This document shows, piece after piece, positions 27,142-35,366 of a DNA stretch of 43,223 nucleotides. The DNA comes from Beijerinckiaceae bacterium (GTDB lineage Bacteria; Pseudomonadota; Alphaproteobacteria; Rhizobiales; Beijerinckiaceae). The number at the start of each line of letters is the position of its first letter. The first letter of the stretch is position 1. The position numbers and the translations under genes were made by a program. The notes under the pieces were generated by a model that saw only the letters and a list, made by a program, of their open reading frames with translations, did not search any database and was not told the origin of the DNA. The stretch spans positions 1 to 43,223 of the forward strand of contig JAIELD010000067.1 of assembly GCA_019753285.1 (NCBI GenBank). The letters are read 5' to 3'.

Positions 27142-27459
27142 ATGCAACGGAAGACAGACATTCAGGGACACTCACCCTGCAGCGACGAACGGAAGCCAGT
27201 TCGTCCTGAAAAGGCCATTGCGGGCCGCGAGGGCGAGCCGGGACATACACCATATGCCCCACAGCTTTTGCGTCGCTTGGCCTACAGCCCGGCCGAAGCG
27301 GCCAAGACCATCGGCATCGGCCGCACCAAGCTCTATGCCCTGATCAGTGAAGGGCATTTCAGCCCCAGAAGGATCGGCCGGCGCCGCATCATTCTCGCAA
27401 GCGATCTCGAGACCTATCTGGCGCGCCTCCCGGTCAGCGACGCGGCGCGGCGGTCGTGA
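27142..27459 (+). CDS. AlpA/excisionase-type helix-turn-helix protein
   Basis: A 105-residue DNA-binding protein. The C-terminal half holds a MerR-like/excisionase winged helix: LAYSPAEAAKTIGIGRTKLYALISEGHFSPRRIGRRRIILASDLETYLARL (quoted here in two pieces: helix-turn-helix SPAEAAKTIGIGRTKLYAL, then wing PRRIGRRRIILASDLETYL). Such proteins in integrase-bearing islands act as excisionases or as activators of the integrase gene. The N-terminal 40 residues are charged and probably disordered. The start is ATG 27142, preceded by GGAG; an earlier TTG at 27124 is less likely. Confidence 0.82.
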   Translation: MQRKTDIQGHSPCSDERKPVRPEKAIAGREGEPGHTPYAPQLLRRLAYSPAEAAKTIGIGRTKLYALISEGHFSPRRIGRRRIILASDLETYLARLPVSDAARRS

Positions 27460-27897
27460 TGATGTCGCCCCAGCACAAGTTCAGGCGCTGTCGCCTGACG
27501 GCATCATGACGACCCGCCCGCGTGCGCGAGTTGCAGGACTGTAAAAAGCCTCTGCCGTTGCTAGAGTCGAAACTGGCGCCCTATTTGCGTTAGATGACAG
27601 GGTGAAGAGATACTCGATCCATGCCAAACGGCTCGTGAAATAAACTGCAAAGGCATCGACGCGGCGTTCGTCCCGTACTTCTATCTGGACGAGGTGCACG
27701 CGCCCTAGGGCGCGATTTGCGGCAAACGCGCGGGCTTCAGCCCGTCGATCGGAACGGCCATCCGAAAAGACGCGGGCTTTCGGACTCGTCGCGGCAGAGC
27801 TGCACATTTCTATGCGCGCCCTTTGGCATCAAATCCACAGGCCAGGTCGTCGATATGATCTAAATATCCGAAAATCGGTCGATCATGTGCTAATCTG
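27460..27897. other. Gene-poor gap with hairpin and possible degenerate coding remnants
   Basis: A perfect 7-bp stem with 4-base loop lies at 27481-27498 just after the excisionase-like gene; it lacks a T-run, so terminator function is uncertain. Further on, two short open stretches read like protein (27540-27593, ending KLAPYLR; and about 27640-27708, ending FYLDEVHAP) but are interrupted by stops. They may be remnants of a decayed gene; I cannot name it. Confidence 0.35.
27481..27498 (+). terminator. Hairpin after excisionase-like gene (possible terminator)
   Basis: Perfect inverted repeat TCAGGCG-CTGT-CGCCTGA, 22 bp after the stop codon of the excisionase-like gene. The stem is strong but no run of T follows, so it may be an RNA stabiliser or a protein site and not an intrinsic terminator. 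Confidence 0.35.
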
Positions 27898-28395
27898 ATG
27901 CCTATGCCCATCGAAGCTTCTGCCGTGAATTGCTTGATACGAGCCGCTGAGCGCGAAGATGCAAAGGGCATCAGCATCGTGATCGTTGCAGGCCTTCGGG
28001 AGACCAACGCGCAAGATTACCCCGAGGCGGTGATCGCTCGTGTCGAGCAGAATTTCTCGCCTGCGGCCGTGCTGGACCTTCTTGCTCGCCGGCTCGTGTT
28101 CGTGGCCGTCGAAAACGATGTAATTGTTGGCACGGCAAGCCTCGACGGCACGGTGGTAAGAACTGTCTTCGTCGCACCCTCCCGCCAAGGACAAGGGATC
28201 GGAAGAGCACTGATGGCTCACGTTGAGCGGGCAGCCGTCGAACAATGTATCGACGTGTTAGCAGTGCCCTCATCGGTCACGGCCGAAGCGTTTTATATGA
28301 AGCTCGGGTTCATCTCGGTGCGCGACAGTTACCATGGGGAGGAACGTACCATCGTGATGGAGCGTCCACTCGCGGGGCGACCGCACGGGCCATAA
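27898..28395 (+). CDS. GNAT-family N-acetyltransferase
   Basis: A 165-residue cytosolic acetyl-CoA-dependent acetyltransferase of unknown substrate. The GNAT core is visible: strand VFVAVENDVIVGTASLDG, strand VVRTVFVAPSRQGQGIGRALM with the pyrophosphate-binding QGQGIG loop (about 100-105), then VTAEAFYMKLGF as the C-terminal signature. Two ATGs (27898 and 27904) are possible starts. It is an independent island gene; no toxin-antitoxin partner (small ribbon-helix-helix protein) is seen upstream. Confidence 0.87.
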   Translation: MPMPIEASAVNCLIRAAEREDAKGISIVIVAGLRETNAQDYPEAVIARVEQNFSPAAVLDLLARRLVFVAVENDVIVGTASLDGTVVRTVFVAPSRQGQGIGRALMAHVERAAVEQCIDVLAVPSSVTAEAFYMKLGFISVRDSYHGEERTIVMERPLAGRPHGP

Positions 28396-29256
28396 GCCTT
28401 GTCTGATAATGGGATTTATGGGACCTCGCGGGTGAGCTTGATGCCCGCTCCCGACCCTTATGTAAGCGATCAGATAAAAAGTTTTCCACTCAAATTAAAT
28501 GTTAGCATGTGATTTGCTACTGGATCACAGGCTTCAAGTGTTCGACGTTTTTTGCTGCAACGCCATCCTCACCCACCCACCCGGCGTCTTATTATCCAAA
28601 AATCTTTTCATCTATATGAAAACACATATTTAAAATGTATATCTGGTTCGGCATCAACTCTAGTAAGACTTCAAGCAAGAGTGCTTGAGCGAAATAAACG
28701 CCACTATCTACGTTTGAGATCGGCGTCACTTGATTTAACACAGTCTGAAGGTGCATTATTATATTCTATGCAGAGCTATTCTGGCAAAACGATAGTAAAA
28801 CATCATTCCGTGTAGGCTTTTGCAGTGGTCGTGCGCCACGGACGAAACTGTTCGAAAGAATTTTCCGGGCTGTAGCCGGAGCAAATTTTATTACAAGACG
28901 CCGCTCGAGGGGTTTTTAACGTCGGTATGCCGACCTCCTGCCCTGACATTATATTTATACAAGAAGCAAACCGAACGGCAGATGCCTCCGATGGAGCGTA
29001 CAGGGTATCGCTATTGAACCGCGATAGGGCAAGCTGCCAGGTTTCGATACGCGTTGCACGGAATGTAGCGTTGAGAGTTTCGCTGGGATTGAAGTTATGG
29101 TGACGTTAAATCTGGGCGATGTGCCGCAAGCATGGATTAGGAAGCTCATGGGCCAACCATGATAGGAATTTCAAGCAAATGGCAAAATTACCAAAGTGCA
29201 TCCACGAATGGGCGTCTGATCGATGTTTAGCATATCCCTAATGCCCGAATGGTCTG
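28396..29256. other. AT-rich region without a supported gene
   Basis: About 860 bp, distinctly AT-richer than the surroundings, with short open frames on both strands that have no Shine-Dalgarno, no family resemblance and unbalanced codon use. I see no tRNA, repeat array or long inverted repeat. It is probably acquired, decayed DNA. Confidence 0.45.
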
Positions 29257-29847
29257 TTGCAGTCAGAAGTTATCGGTCAATTTTTGAGACGATCAGTAAG
29301 GGCTAAGCAATTTTCAACGAAGTTCATGTTGGATGCAGATCTGATTTCGGAGACCGTTTTCATGCCAGAGCGTAATAAGATCGAAGGCCAGAAAGCACCA
29401 AACTTGCTGGTAAGCTATGACGAACTGTTCCGGGCCGATCAAATAATTGTTGCCGATCCCGAAATTCACGACATTTTTGATCCTGCCCAGTCTTTCGGAC
29501 CACAACCTTATTATCAAGACGTCATGATCACGACGATCTACCATTTTTTAGATGAAATCACAAAACCTTACACACACGTTACAAATCGGAATACAGTCGT
29601 TCCAGAGAAAGACGATGCGGGACGGCTGGTGGTAGCACGAGGTCGAGATGGTCTCTTGCTATTTATGTTTGAATTTGGCGACAAAGAGAAATTCCGGCGT
29701 TTGTCCTTCGACCCCGATAGGCTTGCCATGCGGCTTCACAATCCGGATGACAGGGTCCTTTGGGGCAGGGCATTGCAAATCTCGGATCAACGCGCTCTTG
29801 GACCGAAACGCTTTAAAAGGTTAGAAAACCTTCCAATACAACATTGA
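29257..29847 (+). CDS. Hypothetical protein, start uncertain
   Basis: A frame of up to 196 codons that reads like real protein: hydrophilic, well-mixed composition, with DLISETVFMPERNKIEGQKAP, DVMITTIYHFLDEITKPYTHV and GRDGLLLFMFEFGDKEKF. I do not recognise the family. The longest form starts at TTG 29257 with no Shine-Dalgarno; the first ATG is 29326 (173 residues). The frame is closed by TAA at 29239-29241, so either it has a non-ATG start, or the true N-terminus has been lost. It lies just left of the transposition module. Confidence 0.5.
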   Translation: MQSEVIGQFLRRSVRAKQFSTKFMLDADLISETVFMPERNKIEGQKAPNLLVSYDELFRADQIIVADPEIHDIFDPAQSFGPQPYYQDVMITTIYHFLDEITKPYTHVTNRNTVVPEKDDAGRLVVARGRDGLLLFMFEFGDKEKFRRLSFDPDRLAMRLHNPDDRVLWGRALQISDQRALGPKRFKRLENLPIQH

Positions 29848-30280
29848 GAAGAAGTCGGCCGTTAACGATAAAAGAAGCGTCGGCTGGCGATTCGCTACAA
29901 ATCTGGCATTCATGAAGCCGCGTCGGCTCCGATCCGGCGACACGGCATGTTCGCAACCGCTCACGCTTCATAGACGTTGATGCTCCGCCCTGCGACAAAC
30001 GACACCCATATGGTGTCGGAGACAATCGGACCGCTTCTCTCAAGGAGGCGGCATTCCATTCTCTCGCAGGAGCACCAGCCATGACCTACCTTCCCACCTA
30101 GTCGCGTCAAAGCGCTATAGCCGTCCGACGTCAGTTCGACTCGCAACGGCTTCCATCATCACAGGTCCCATCGCGGTACCGCACGACAATGTGCGGTCGC
30201 GCGAGTGACCCGATCCCCTCGACTTGGCCCGTGTCGACCTCAGTGCAGGCTTGGCGGCGCCATCTTTAGGAAGCCATTCC
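29848..30280. other. Probable left-end region of the Tn7-like element
   Basis: 433 bp between the orphan gene and the transposase. It contains a perfect hairpin ACCGCAC-N6-GTGCGGT at 30178-30197. It also contains a 10-bp sequence CGCAACCGCT at 29952-29961 that recurs inverted (AGCGGTTGCG) at 34070-34079 on the far side of the module. The transposase promoter and one transposon end should lie here, but I cannot fix the terminus. Confidence 0.35.
30178..30197. repeat. Perfect inverted repeat upstream of transposase gene
   Basis: ACCGCAC (30178-30184), six-base spacer, GTGCGGT (30191-30197). It lies 83 bp before the transposase start. It could be an operator for transposase autoregulation or an RNA hairpin; which is unknown. 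Confidence 0.5.
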
Positions 30281-31939
30281 ATGACTCACCACAACCATAA
30301 AATCTCTATCGCCATCAACGGCGATCCCCACCAGGTGCTGCGCCAGGACAAGCACGACGTCATCGTCTTTAGCCAACAGACGGGCAGGGCGGCGGTCATT
30401 CCGCGCTCGACGCTCGAGAAGCAGTATCTCGACGGCACCTGCGTGCCGGCGGTCATGCGTTCCGACGCAAGCTCATCAAACGATGCGGTCGCCAGCGTCC
30501 GCATCTTCGATCTGAAATTCCACTCCGAGGCTAAGGAGCGTCGCGAGGCCCTCGAGGCCGCTCAGCGGGCCGCGACCACAGCTCACCCCTGCAAGGAGGA
30601 CGCGGAAACGGCGAATGAAGGCGAAGAGATCGCGCCCAAATTCACGCGCGCCCTGCTCGATACGCTGCACCAGGAGACTGGCAACGAACTCTTCACGAGG
30701 TCGGTGGCGACCTTCAACCGCTGGTGGAAGAACTTCCAGGCGAATGGCCTGCTCGGCCTTGTGCCGCGGTACGACCTGCGCGGGCGGGGCCCGCGCATCG
30801 AGGGGGACGTCGAAATTACCCTCACAGTCCTCATCGAGGACTTGGTGAAGGGTGATGATCCTGCTGACGCCATCGCTGTCTACCACGCCCTGAAGGCGCG
30901 TTTCGGGTTCGAGCCGGAAGATCATTTCGACGCGTGCTCGATCTCGACGGTCAGGCGCCGCATTCGCGACGTTTGCGAGGCGGTTCTGCTCGAGTCGCGC
31001 AGCGACGAGGAGTCGAAGAAGCTGCTTGTGCGCAAGTACGGGCATGCTGGGCATGTCTGCGTGCCGAAGGGTGTCGGCGCACGCGTCGAGATGGACAGCA
31101 CCCAGCTGAAGCTTAAGGGTGCTGGCGGCATATTAACGATCGTGGTGACGATCGCGATCGACGTGTTCACCCGCGTTATCCTGGGAATCTGGGTCTCCAT
31201 CAGGCCTGCTTGCGTCGAGACCTCGCTCATGGCCTTGCGCTCGATGTTCCTGCCGAAGCGCGACCTGATCGACCGGTATGGGCTCCGGCATGACTGGCCG
31301 CTCCTCGACGGGCCGTTCACGCTCATCTGCGACAATGGCTCGGAGTTCCGCGGCCATTTCCCGAATGCGGTTAGCAATCTCGGGGGCGTCGTCAAGCCGT
31401 GCATTCCCTACACGCCGGAGCACAAGCCCTATGTCGAGCGCTTCTTCCGGACTCTCAAGGCGAGCGTCGCTCGCAAGGTCTTGCGCCGCGCAGTGACGGT
31501 CGAGGAGGCGACAGCCGCCATCCACAAGGCGGTCGATGAGTACCATGCGAAGGAGCACAAGGGGCTTGGCATGACGCCGCTCAAGGCATGGAAGGCCGCT
31601 AATGGAAAGGCGCCGCTCCTGCCTGCAAAAAGCCGTGACGAGATCCTCATCGAATGCTCCGTTGCCGCGTCCCACACCATCCAGAAGGGCGGCTTCAAGT
31701 GGAACGGCGTCGACTATGCCTCCGATGCGCTTTTCGAGGCGTACAAGCGGCACAACGGACCATACAAGGCCACGGTTTACTTGAACGGCGAGGACCGGGA
31801 CCAGGTCTTTGTTCGCGATGACGCAACGCAGACGGCGCTGCGTGTCGGCAAGTACCGGCCCGCCCGCCGCTCCACCGCGCAGGCGACGTTCGCCAGGCCG
31901 GCACCGCTGCCGACCAGCGAGCAGCCGACCGACTGGTAG
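30281..31939 (+). CDS. TnsB/TniA-like DDE transposase (Mu-transposase type)
   Basis: Catalytic transposase of a Tn7/Tn5053-like element. The 552-residue protein has N-terminal DNA-binding helices, with the helix-turn-helix region SVATFNRWWKNFQANGLLGL (about 141-160). An rve-type catalytic core follows with D272 (VEMDSTQ), D351 (ICDNGSEF) and E386 (YVERFFRT). The 34-residue spacing between the last two is as expected for DDE(35) enzymes. A Mu-transposase C-terminal beta-barrel-like domain (GGFKWNGVDYASDALFEAYKRHN) completes the protein. The start ATG 30281 has AGGAAG about eight bases upstream. The next gene starts 4 bp after its stop. No TnsA-type endonuclease is present, so transposition would be replicative/cointegrate-forming, as in Tn5053-type elements. 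Confidence 0.9.
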   Translation: MTHHNHKISIAINGDPHQVLRQDKHDVIVFSQQTGRAAVIPRSTLEKQYLDGTCVPAVMRSDASSSNDAVASVRIFDLKFHSEAKERREALEAAQRAATTAHPCKEDAETANEGEEIAPKFTRALLDTLHQETGNELFTRSVATFNRWWKNFQANGLLGLVPRYDLRGRGPRIEGDVEITLTVLIEDLVKGDDPADAIAVYHALKARFGFEPEDHFDACSISTVRRRIRDVCEAVLLESRSDEESKKLLVRKYGHAGHVCVPKGVGARVEMDSTQLKLKGAGGILTIVVTIAIDVFTRVILGIWVSIRPACVETSLMALRSMFLPKRDLIDRYGLRHDWPLLDGPFTLICDNGSEFRGHFPNAVSNLGGVVKPCIPYTPEHKPYVERFFRTLKASVARKVLRRAVTVEEATAAIHKAVDEYHAKEHKGLGMTPLKAWKAANGKAPLLPAKSRDEILIECSVAASHTIQKGGFKWNGVDYASDALFEAYKRHNGPYKATVYLNGEDRDQVFVRDDATQTALRVGKYRPARRSTAQATFARPAPLPTSEQPTDW

Positions 31940-31943
31940 GCAC

Positions 31944-32810
31944 ATGATGATGTCCGCCACGAAACAGGGGCCTCGGCTTTACGCCGAGGCTACCAGAGAG
32001 ATGAAGATCGTCGAGCACGCTTCGCTGATACGGGCCGACCGTGACCTCAGGACCGCGCTGCGCCTCGCCAGAGAGGTGCCGACAAAGCTGATCCCGCTCA
32101 TCGGAGACGCTCTTACCGGCAAGACGCTTTTGGCGCGCCGCGCGGTTCCAGCCGAGGCGGAAGCCGCCGGGCTGTTGGCGCCGCGACGCTTCGAGGCGGG
32201 CCGCACGACTAGAGACCTTGCCCAGGCGATGCTCTACAACCTGACCGAGCGTTGGCCGGGTACGACCGTCCCCATGACCGATACCGCGCGGCGCATCGGC
32301 GCGGAACTGACGCGGGCGAAAGTTTCGACAGTCACGATCGACACGTTCGACAAGCATGCACCGACATCAATAGCCGCCACTTGCGAGCTGCTGTTGGGAG
32401 TACAGACGATTGCCCAGATCCCGATCGTATGCATCGCCAGGTCCAACTTCACGCACACGCTTTTCAAGGCGTCCGGCTCGCACTGGCACGCGCCTGTCGC
32501 GCTTGCTCCCCTTGAAGGATCGCCCGAGGATTTGGGCGATGGAGCGTCGTTCCTGTCGACGGTGGCTGGATGCCTGCACGGCTGCGGCGACGTCCTCTAC
32601 AAGCCTGAAATCGCAACTGCCGTCCTCGAAGCAGGAGGGTGGCGCGCCGGCGATGTCCTCACCATCGTCGCGCTCGCGATCGAGCTCCACGAGCGGCAGG
32701 CAATACGTTTGTCAAGGCTGACGCCCGCCCGCATCCGCGAAGCCATCGTTACCTTTCAAATGCGGCAACCCCCTGCTCCGATCAGCACCGCCCGTAGGAA
32801 AGTCGCATGA
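31944..32810 (+). CDS. TniB/TnsC-like AAA+ ATPase of transposition module
   Basis: A 288-residue ATPase that in related elements selects target DNA and activates the transposase. The P-loop is GDALTGKT (54-61). The Walker-B position reads STVTIDTFDKH (128-138), which keeps one Asp but lacks the DE pair usual in TniB/TnsC. A sensor-1-like strand IPIVCIARSNF follows, and the C-terminal helix contains ELHERQAIRLSRLTPARI. Start: ATG 31944 (further ATGs at 31947 and 31950). The frame is open upstream to 31809 but that part overlaps the transposase gene and is not family-like. It overlaps the next gene by ATGA, indicating coupling. Confidence 0.82.
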   Translation: MMMSATKQGPRLYAEATREMKIVEHASLIRADRDLRTALRLAREVPTKLIPLIGDALTGKTLLARRAVPAEAEAAGLLAPRRFEAGRTTRDLAQAMLYNLTERWPGTTVPMTDTARRIGAELTRAKVSTVTIDTFDKHAPTSIAATCELLLGVQTIAQIPIVCIARSNFTHTLFKASGSHWHAPVALAPLEGSPEDLGDGASFLSTVAGCLHGCGDVLYKPEIATAVLEAGGWRAGDVLTIVALAIELHERQAIRLSRLTPARIREAIVTFQMRQPPAPISTARRKVA

Positions 32811-33820
32811 CCGCGCTTGGAACGGCACCCGCGCCGAACCCGATCAGCCCTTACGCGGATGAAGGCCTCGACGGCTTCATTGAACGCCTGGCAAAGACCA
32901 ATCACATACCCAGTGGTGCCGCGTTGAAGCGCGAATTGGGACTGCGGCGCCGTGGCCGCGTCTTTTCGGCTGACGAGGCGCTGCTGATTTCGCACTACGC
33001 CCATCTTGATCTCGAGATCGTAGGTGCGATGAACGTCGCTCTACCGGCGCCGCTTCTCGGTCCTGTCGGGACGTGTTCCGAATGCGCTAAGGACGGGCGA
33101 CGCCGCCGGCGGCTGTTCGAGTTTCGCTGCGTCGAAGTCTGCCCAGAGCACGACGTCAGGCTCAACGATGAAATCACCGCTGCGGTCTCCGAGGCCGAGC
33201 GGATCGGCGCCGGCGCGCTATCGCAACGTCTCATTGGTTTCAACGCACCTCTTCCTGACCGGCTGCCGGCGGCGCTCGCAAGTCTCGACGCGGCGGCGCT
33301 CGCGACGCTCGTCATGACGCTACAGGATAACGGTCGCGGTGCGTCAGGCGATGGTCAAAGCAGCCAGGCGAATGCCGAACCGTGCTACGGCGAGGCATGG
33401 AGCTTGGTGGCGACCTTCCCGACCGGCCTGCACGATCTTTGGGGCGCCCGCCTCGAAGCTGCCATCCAGAGCGGCAACGCGCAGTCCACGATCGCCGAGA
33501 TCCGCGATCGCTGGAAGCGGTGCCGGGTCGCGCAGGTCAAACACCTGCTTGATCAGACCTTGCTTTCCTGCATTGCCGATCGCTGGATCGGACCGATGAC
33601 GGCCTTGGACAGGCGCCAATTGCCGGCCTACGCGCATGGTCCGCTGCGTGCCGTCTTCCGCCCAGGGCCAATGACCGATCGTTTCATTCAGCCATCGCTC
33701 CGCCGTCAACTGAGCGATGCCTGCCGCCGGATCCGGCATAACGTCGCAGCAGGAGCACATCAGTCTCAGCACCGCCTACAAACGGCCGGAGGGCTCGCGC
33801 AGTTGAGCATGGACGTTTAA
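32807..33820 (+). CDS. TniQ-like target-selection protein
   Basis: A 337-residue protein translationally coupled (ATGA) to the ATPase gene. Position and a zinc-finger pattern identify it as TniQ-like: C90/C93 (CSEC) and C112/H115 (CPEH), following ISHYAHLDLEIVGAMN. In Tn5053 and Tn7-type elements TniQ/TnsD recruits the transposition complex to the target site. Outside the zinc finger the sequence is not obviously close to any TniQ I remember, and the typical N-terminal Pro-rich GExxxSWLxR motif is replaced by DEGLDGFIERLAKTN. Function by context is fairly safe; target specificity is unknown. Confidence 0.72.
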   Translation: MTALGTAPAPNPISPYADEGLDGFIERLAKTNHIPSGAALKRELGLRRRGRVFSADEALLISHYAHLDLEIVGAMNVALPAPLLGPVGTCSECAKDGRRRRRLFEFRCVEVCPEHDVRLNDEITAAVSEAERIGAGALSQRLIGFNAPLPDRLPAALASLDAAALATLVMTLQDNGRGASGDGQSSQANAEPCYGEAWSLVATFPTGLHDLWGARLEAAIQSGNAQSTIAEIRDRWKRCRVAQVKHLLDQTLLSCIADRWIGPMTALDRRQLPAYAHGPLRAVFRPGPMTDRFIQPSLRRQLSDACRRIRHNVAAGAHQSQHRLQTAGGLAQLSMDV

Positions 33821-34593
33821 GCCAAGTCTCCATGGTCGTCTGCGCCATCCTTCGCCCCTCTACAAGGCGGTCGCCCGAACGGGAGATGGCGAGGTGAGCG
33901 GTTCTTGCTGAGCGTCCGACCGTGCATAGGGTTTTGGTGAAGATAGGCAGCCCTCCGTTCGATGGCTCCCTTGCCGTGGTCGAAGTGGCGTCCAGGCGAT
34001 GCCAGGAGACGGACAGGCTGGGCCTGTGCATCGCCACGCATAATGGCAGATGGGCGTCGCCACGCATTTAGCGGTTGCGCCCGCACGCTGCCGAGCCAGA
34101 CATCCCAATGAAACCTAAGGCTCAGGCTTGATCAGTCACCGGTAACGAACCTATAATTTCAACGATAAGGTACACTCAGGCGGGCCTGTCCTAAAGGATC
34201 AGGCAAGTGCAGGGCTTGGCAGGAAAACCGCTACAGCGCTTACGGCTCACATCGATAACAGATGGAAATAATATCGATCACTAAGAATTGCCATCCATAT
34301 CCGCGGCTACAAAGGCTTCCGAACGGCTACCTTTCGAACATTTTAGCAATTATCATTTGAAGCAAGTGAATGTTTTTCATCGGCGATGTCTTATGTCCAG
34401 GACCACTTTTGCGTCTGGCGTAGCTGGTGCTGAACATTAGAACATCAGTATGTGTGACGGAAAGCATGCATTTAACATTTTCTTTGACGCAATCAGCATC
34501 ATGAGTTGGCTGAAAAACTTAATGAAATCAGCCGTCGACACTCTATATATTTTGAAACCTTACAGGCGGGATACAGGTCCGGGCCTAAGGAGT
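33821..34593. other. Gene-free region after the transposition genes; probable right end
   Basis: About 770 bp with no supported gene. The 11-mer TCGCCACGCAT occurs twice, at 34031-34041 and 34057-34067 (26 bp apart), followed at once by AGCGGTTGCG (34070-34079), the inverse of a 10-mer in the left region. Spaced repeats close to the end are what transposase-binding sites look like. From about 34140 to 34560 the DNA is markedly AT-rich and shows nothing I recognise. Confidence 0.4.
34031..34067 (+). repeat. Two 11-bp direct repeats, candidate transposase-binding sites
   Basis: TCGCCACGCAT at 34031-34041 and 34057-34067. Their 26-bp spacing and position downstream of the TniQ-like gene fit TnsB-type end repeats; a matching array at the left end was not found. 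Confidence 0.4.
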
Positions 34594-34682
34594 ATGGCGA
34601 AAGCCGGATGGTCCAGCCTACGATGAAGGTCGAAGGCGAACGGATCGTCAGAACCATACCATGGTGGAACTTCTGGGATTAG
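34594..34682 (+). other. Two overlapping mini-ORFs ahead of the SRAP gene
   Basis: AAGGAG at 34587-34592 is followed by a 10-codon frame (ATG 34594, stop 34624-34626). Its stop overlaps an ATG at 34623 opening a 19-codon frame, MKVEGERIVRTIPWWNFWD, that stops 6 bp before the SRAP start. The second peptide looks protein-like. These could be a leader, or remnants of an upstream gene that was once translationally coupled to the SRAP gene. Too short to call as genes. Confidence 0.3.
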
Positions 34683-34688
34683 GGCTGC

Positions 34689-35366
34689 ATGTGTAATTTA
34701 TACGCCTCCATGACCGGCCAGCGGGCGCTCATCGATTTTGTGCGCAACCCGTTCAAGGATCGCACCGGCAACCTGCCGCCCTTGCCGGGCATCTTTCCCG
34801 ACACGATGGCGCCGGTTCTGCGCAACGGCGCCGATGGGCGCGAGCTGATCATGGCACGCTGGGGCATGTCTGGACCGCCGCAATATGGCGGAATGCCGAT
34901 CACCAATATCAGAAACGTGGCATCACCGCATTGGCGGCGCTGGCTCGGTGTCGGCAACCGCTGCGTGGTGCCGTTCACCTCGTTCTGTGAATACGCGCCG
35001 ACCACGCCAAGGAAGACGCCGACCTGGTTTGCCCTTGGCGAGGATCGCCCCCTCGCCTTCTTCGCCGGCATCTGGGGCACATGGCACGGCACACGCGGAA
35101 GCAAGGCCAATCCGGTAGAGGGCGAGCATACGCTCTATGGTTTCCTGACGACGGATGCCAATGCCGAGGTTGCGCCCGTCCATCCGAAAGCCATGCCCGT
35201 CATCCTGACGAGCGCTGACGAGGTCGAAGCCTGGCTGACGCTGCCGACCACCGAGGCAATGCAGCTGCAAAGGCCGTTGCCGGATGGTACGCTGAAGATC
35301 GTGGCGACGGGCGAGCGGAGCGATGACGGCTCCTCCGCCATAGGGGCATTGTCGCCTGCCTCATGA
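34689..35366 (+). CDS. SRAP (YedK/HMCES-type) abasic-site-processing protein
   Basis: A 225-residue SOS response-associated peptidase-fold protein, which forms a covalent DNA-protein crosslink with abasic sites in single-stranded DNA. The catalytic Cys2 is present after removal of Met (MCNLYASM). The motif block PITNIRNVASPHWRRWLGVGNRCVVP, the catalytic Glu in FTSFCEYAP, and the His in APVHPKAMPVIL are all in place. It is probably functional. The start ATG 34689 is the only one that gives Cys at position 2. It overlaps the exonuclease gene by ATGA, forming a small DNA-repair operon. Confidence 0.93.
   Translation: MCNLYASMTGQRALIDFVRNPFKDRTGNLPPLPGIFPDTMAPVLRNGADGRELIMARWGMSGPPQYGGMPITNIRNVASPHWRRWLGVGNRCVVPFTSFCEYAPTTPRKTPTWFALGEDRPLAFFAGIWGTWHGTRGSKANPVEGEHTLYGFLTTDANAEVAPVHPKAMPVILTSADEVEAWLTLPTTEAMQLQRPLPDGTLKIVATGERSDDGSSAIGALSPAS

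Noticed and set aside
28552-29017. Two short plus-strand ORFs (87 and 65 codons) in the AT-rich gap
   Set aside because: No Shine-Dalgarno, no family resemblance, and composition like non-coding AT-rich DNA.
30224-33820. CRISPR-associated transposon
   Set aside because: There is no Cas gene and no repeat-spacer array anywhere in the window; only TnsB, TniB/TnsC and TniQ-like genes are present.
33684-34108. Overlapping minus-strand frames after the TniQ-like gene
   Set aside because: They overlap the TniQ-like 3' end and the repeat region and show no protein-like motif.
34437-34460. GAACATTAGAAC upstream of the SRAP gene as an alphaproteobacterial LexA box
   Set aside because: The known box is GAAC-N7-GTTC; here the second half is in the same orientation and the spacing is wrong.
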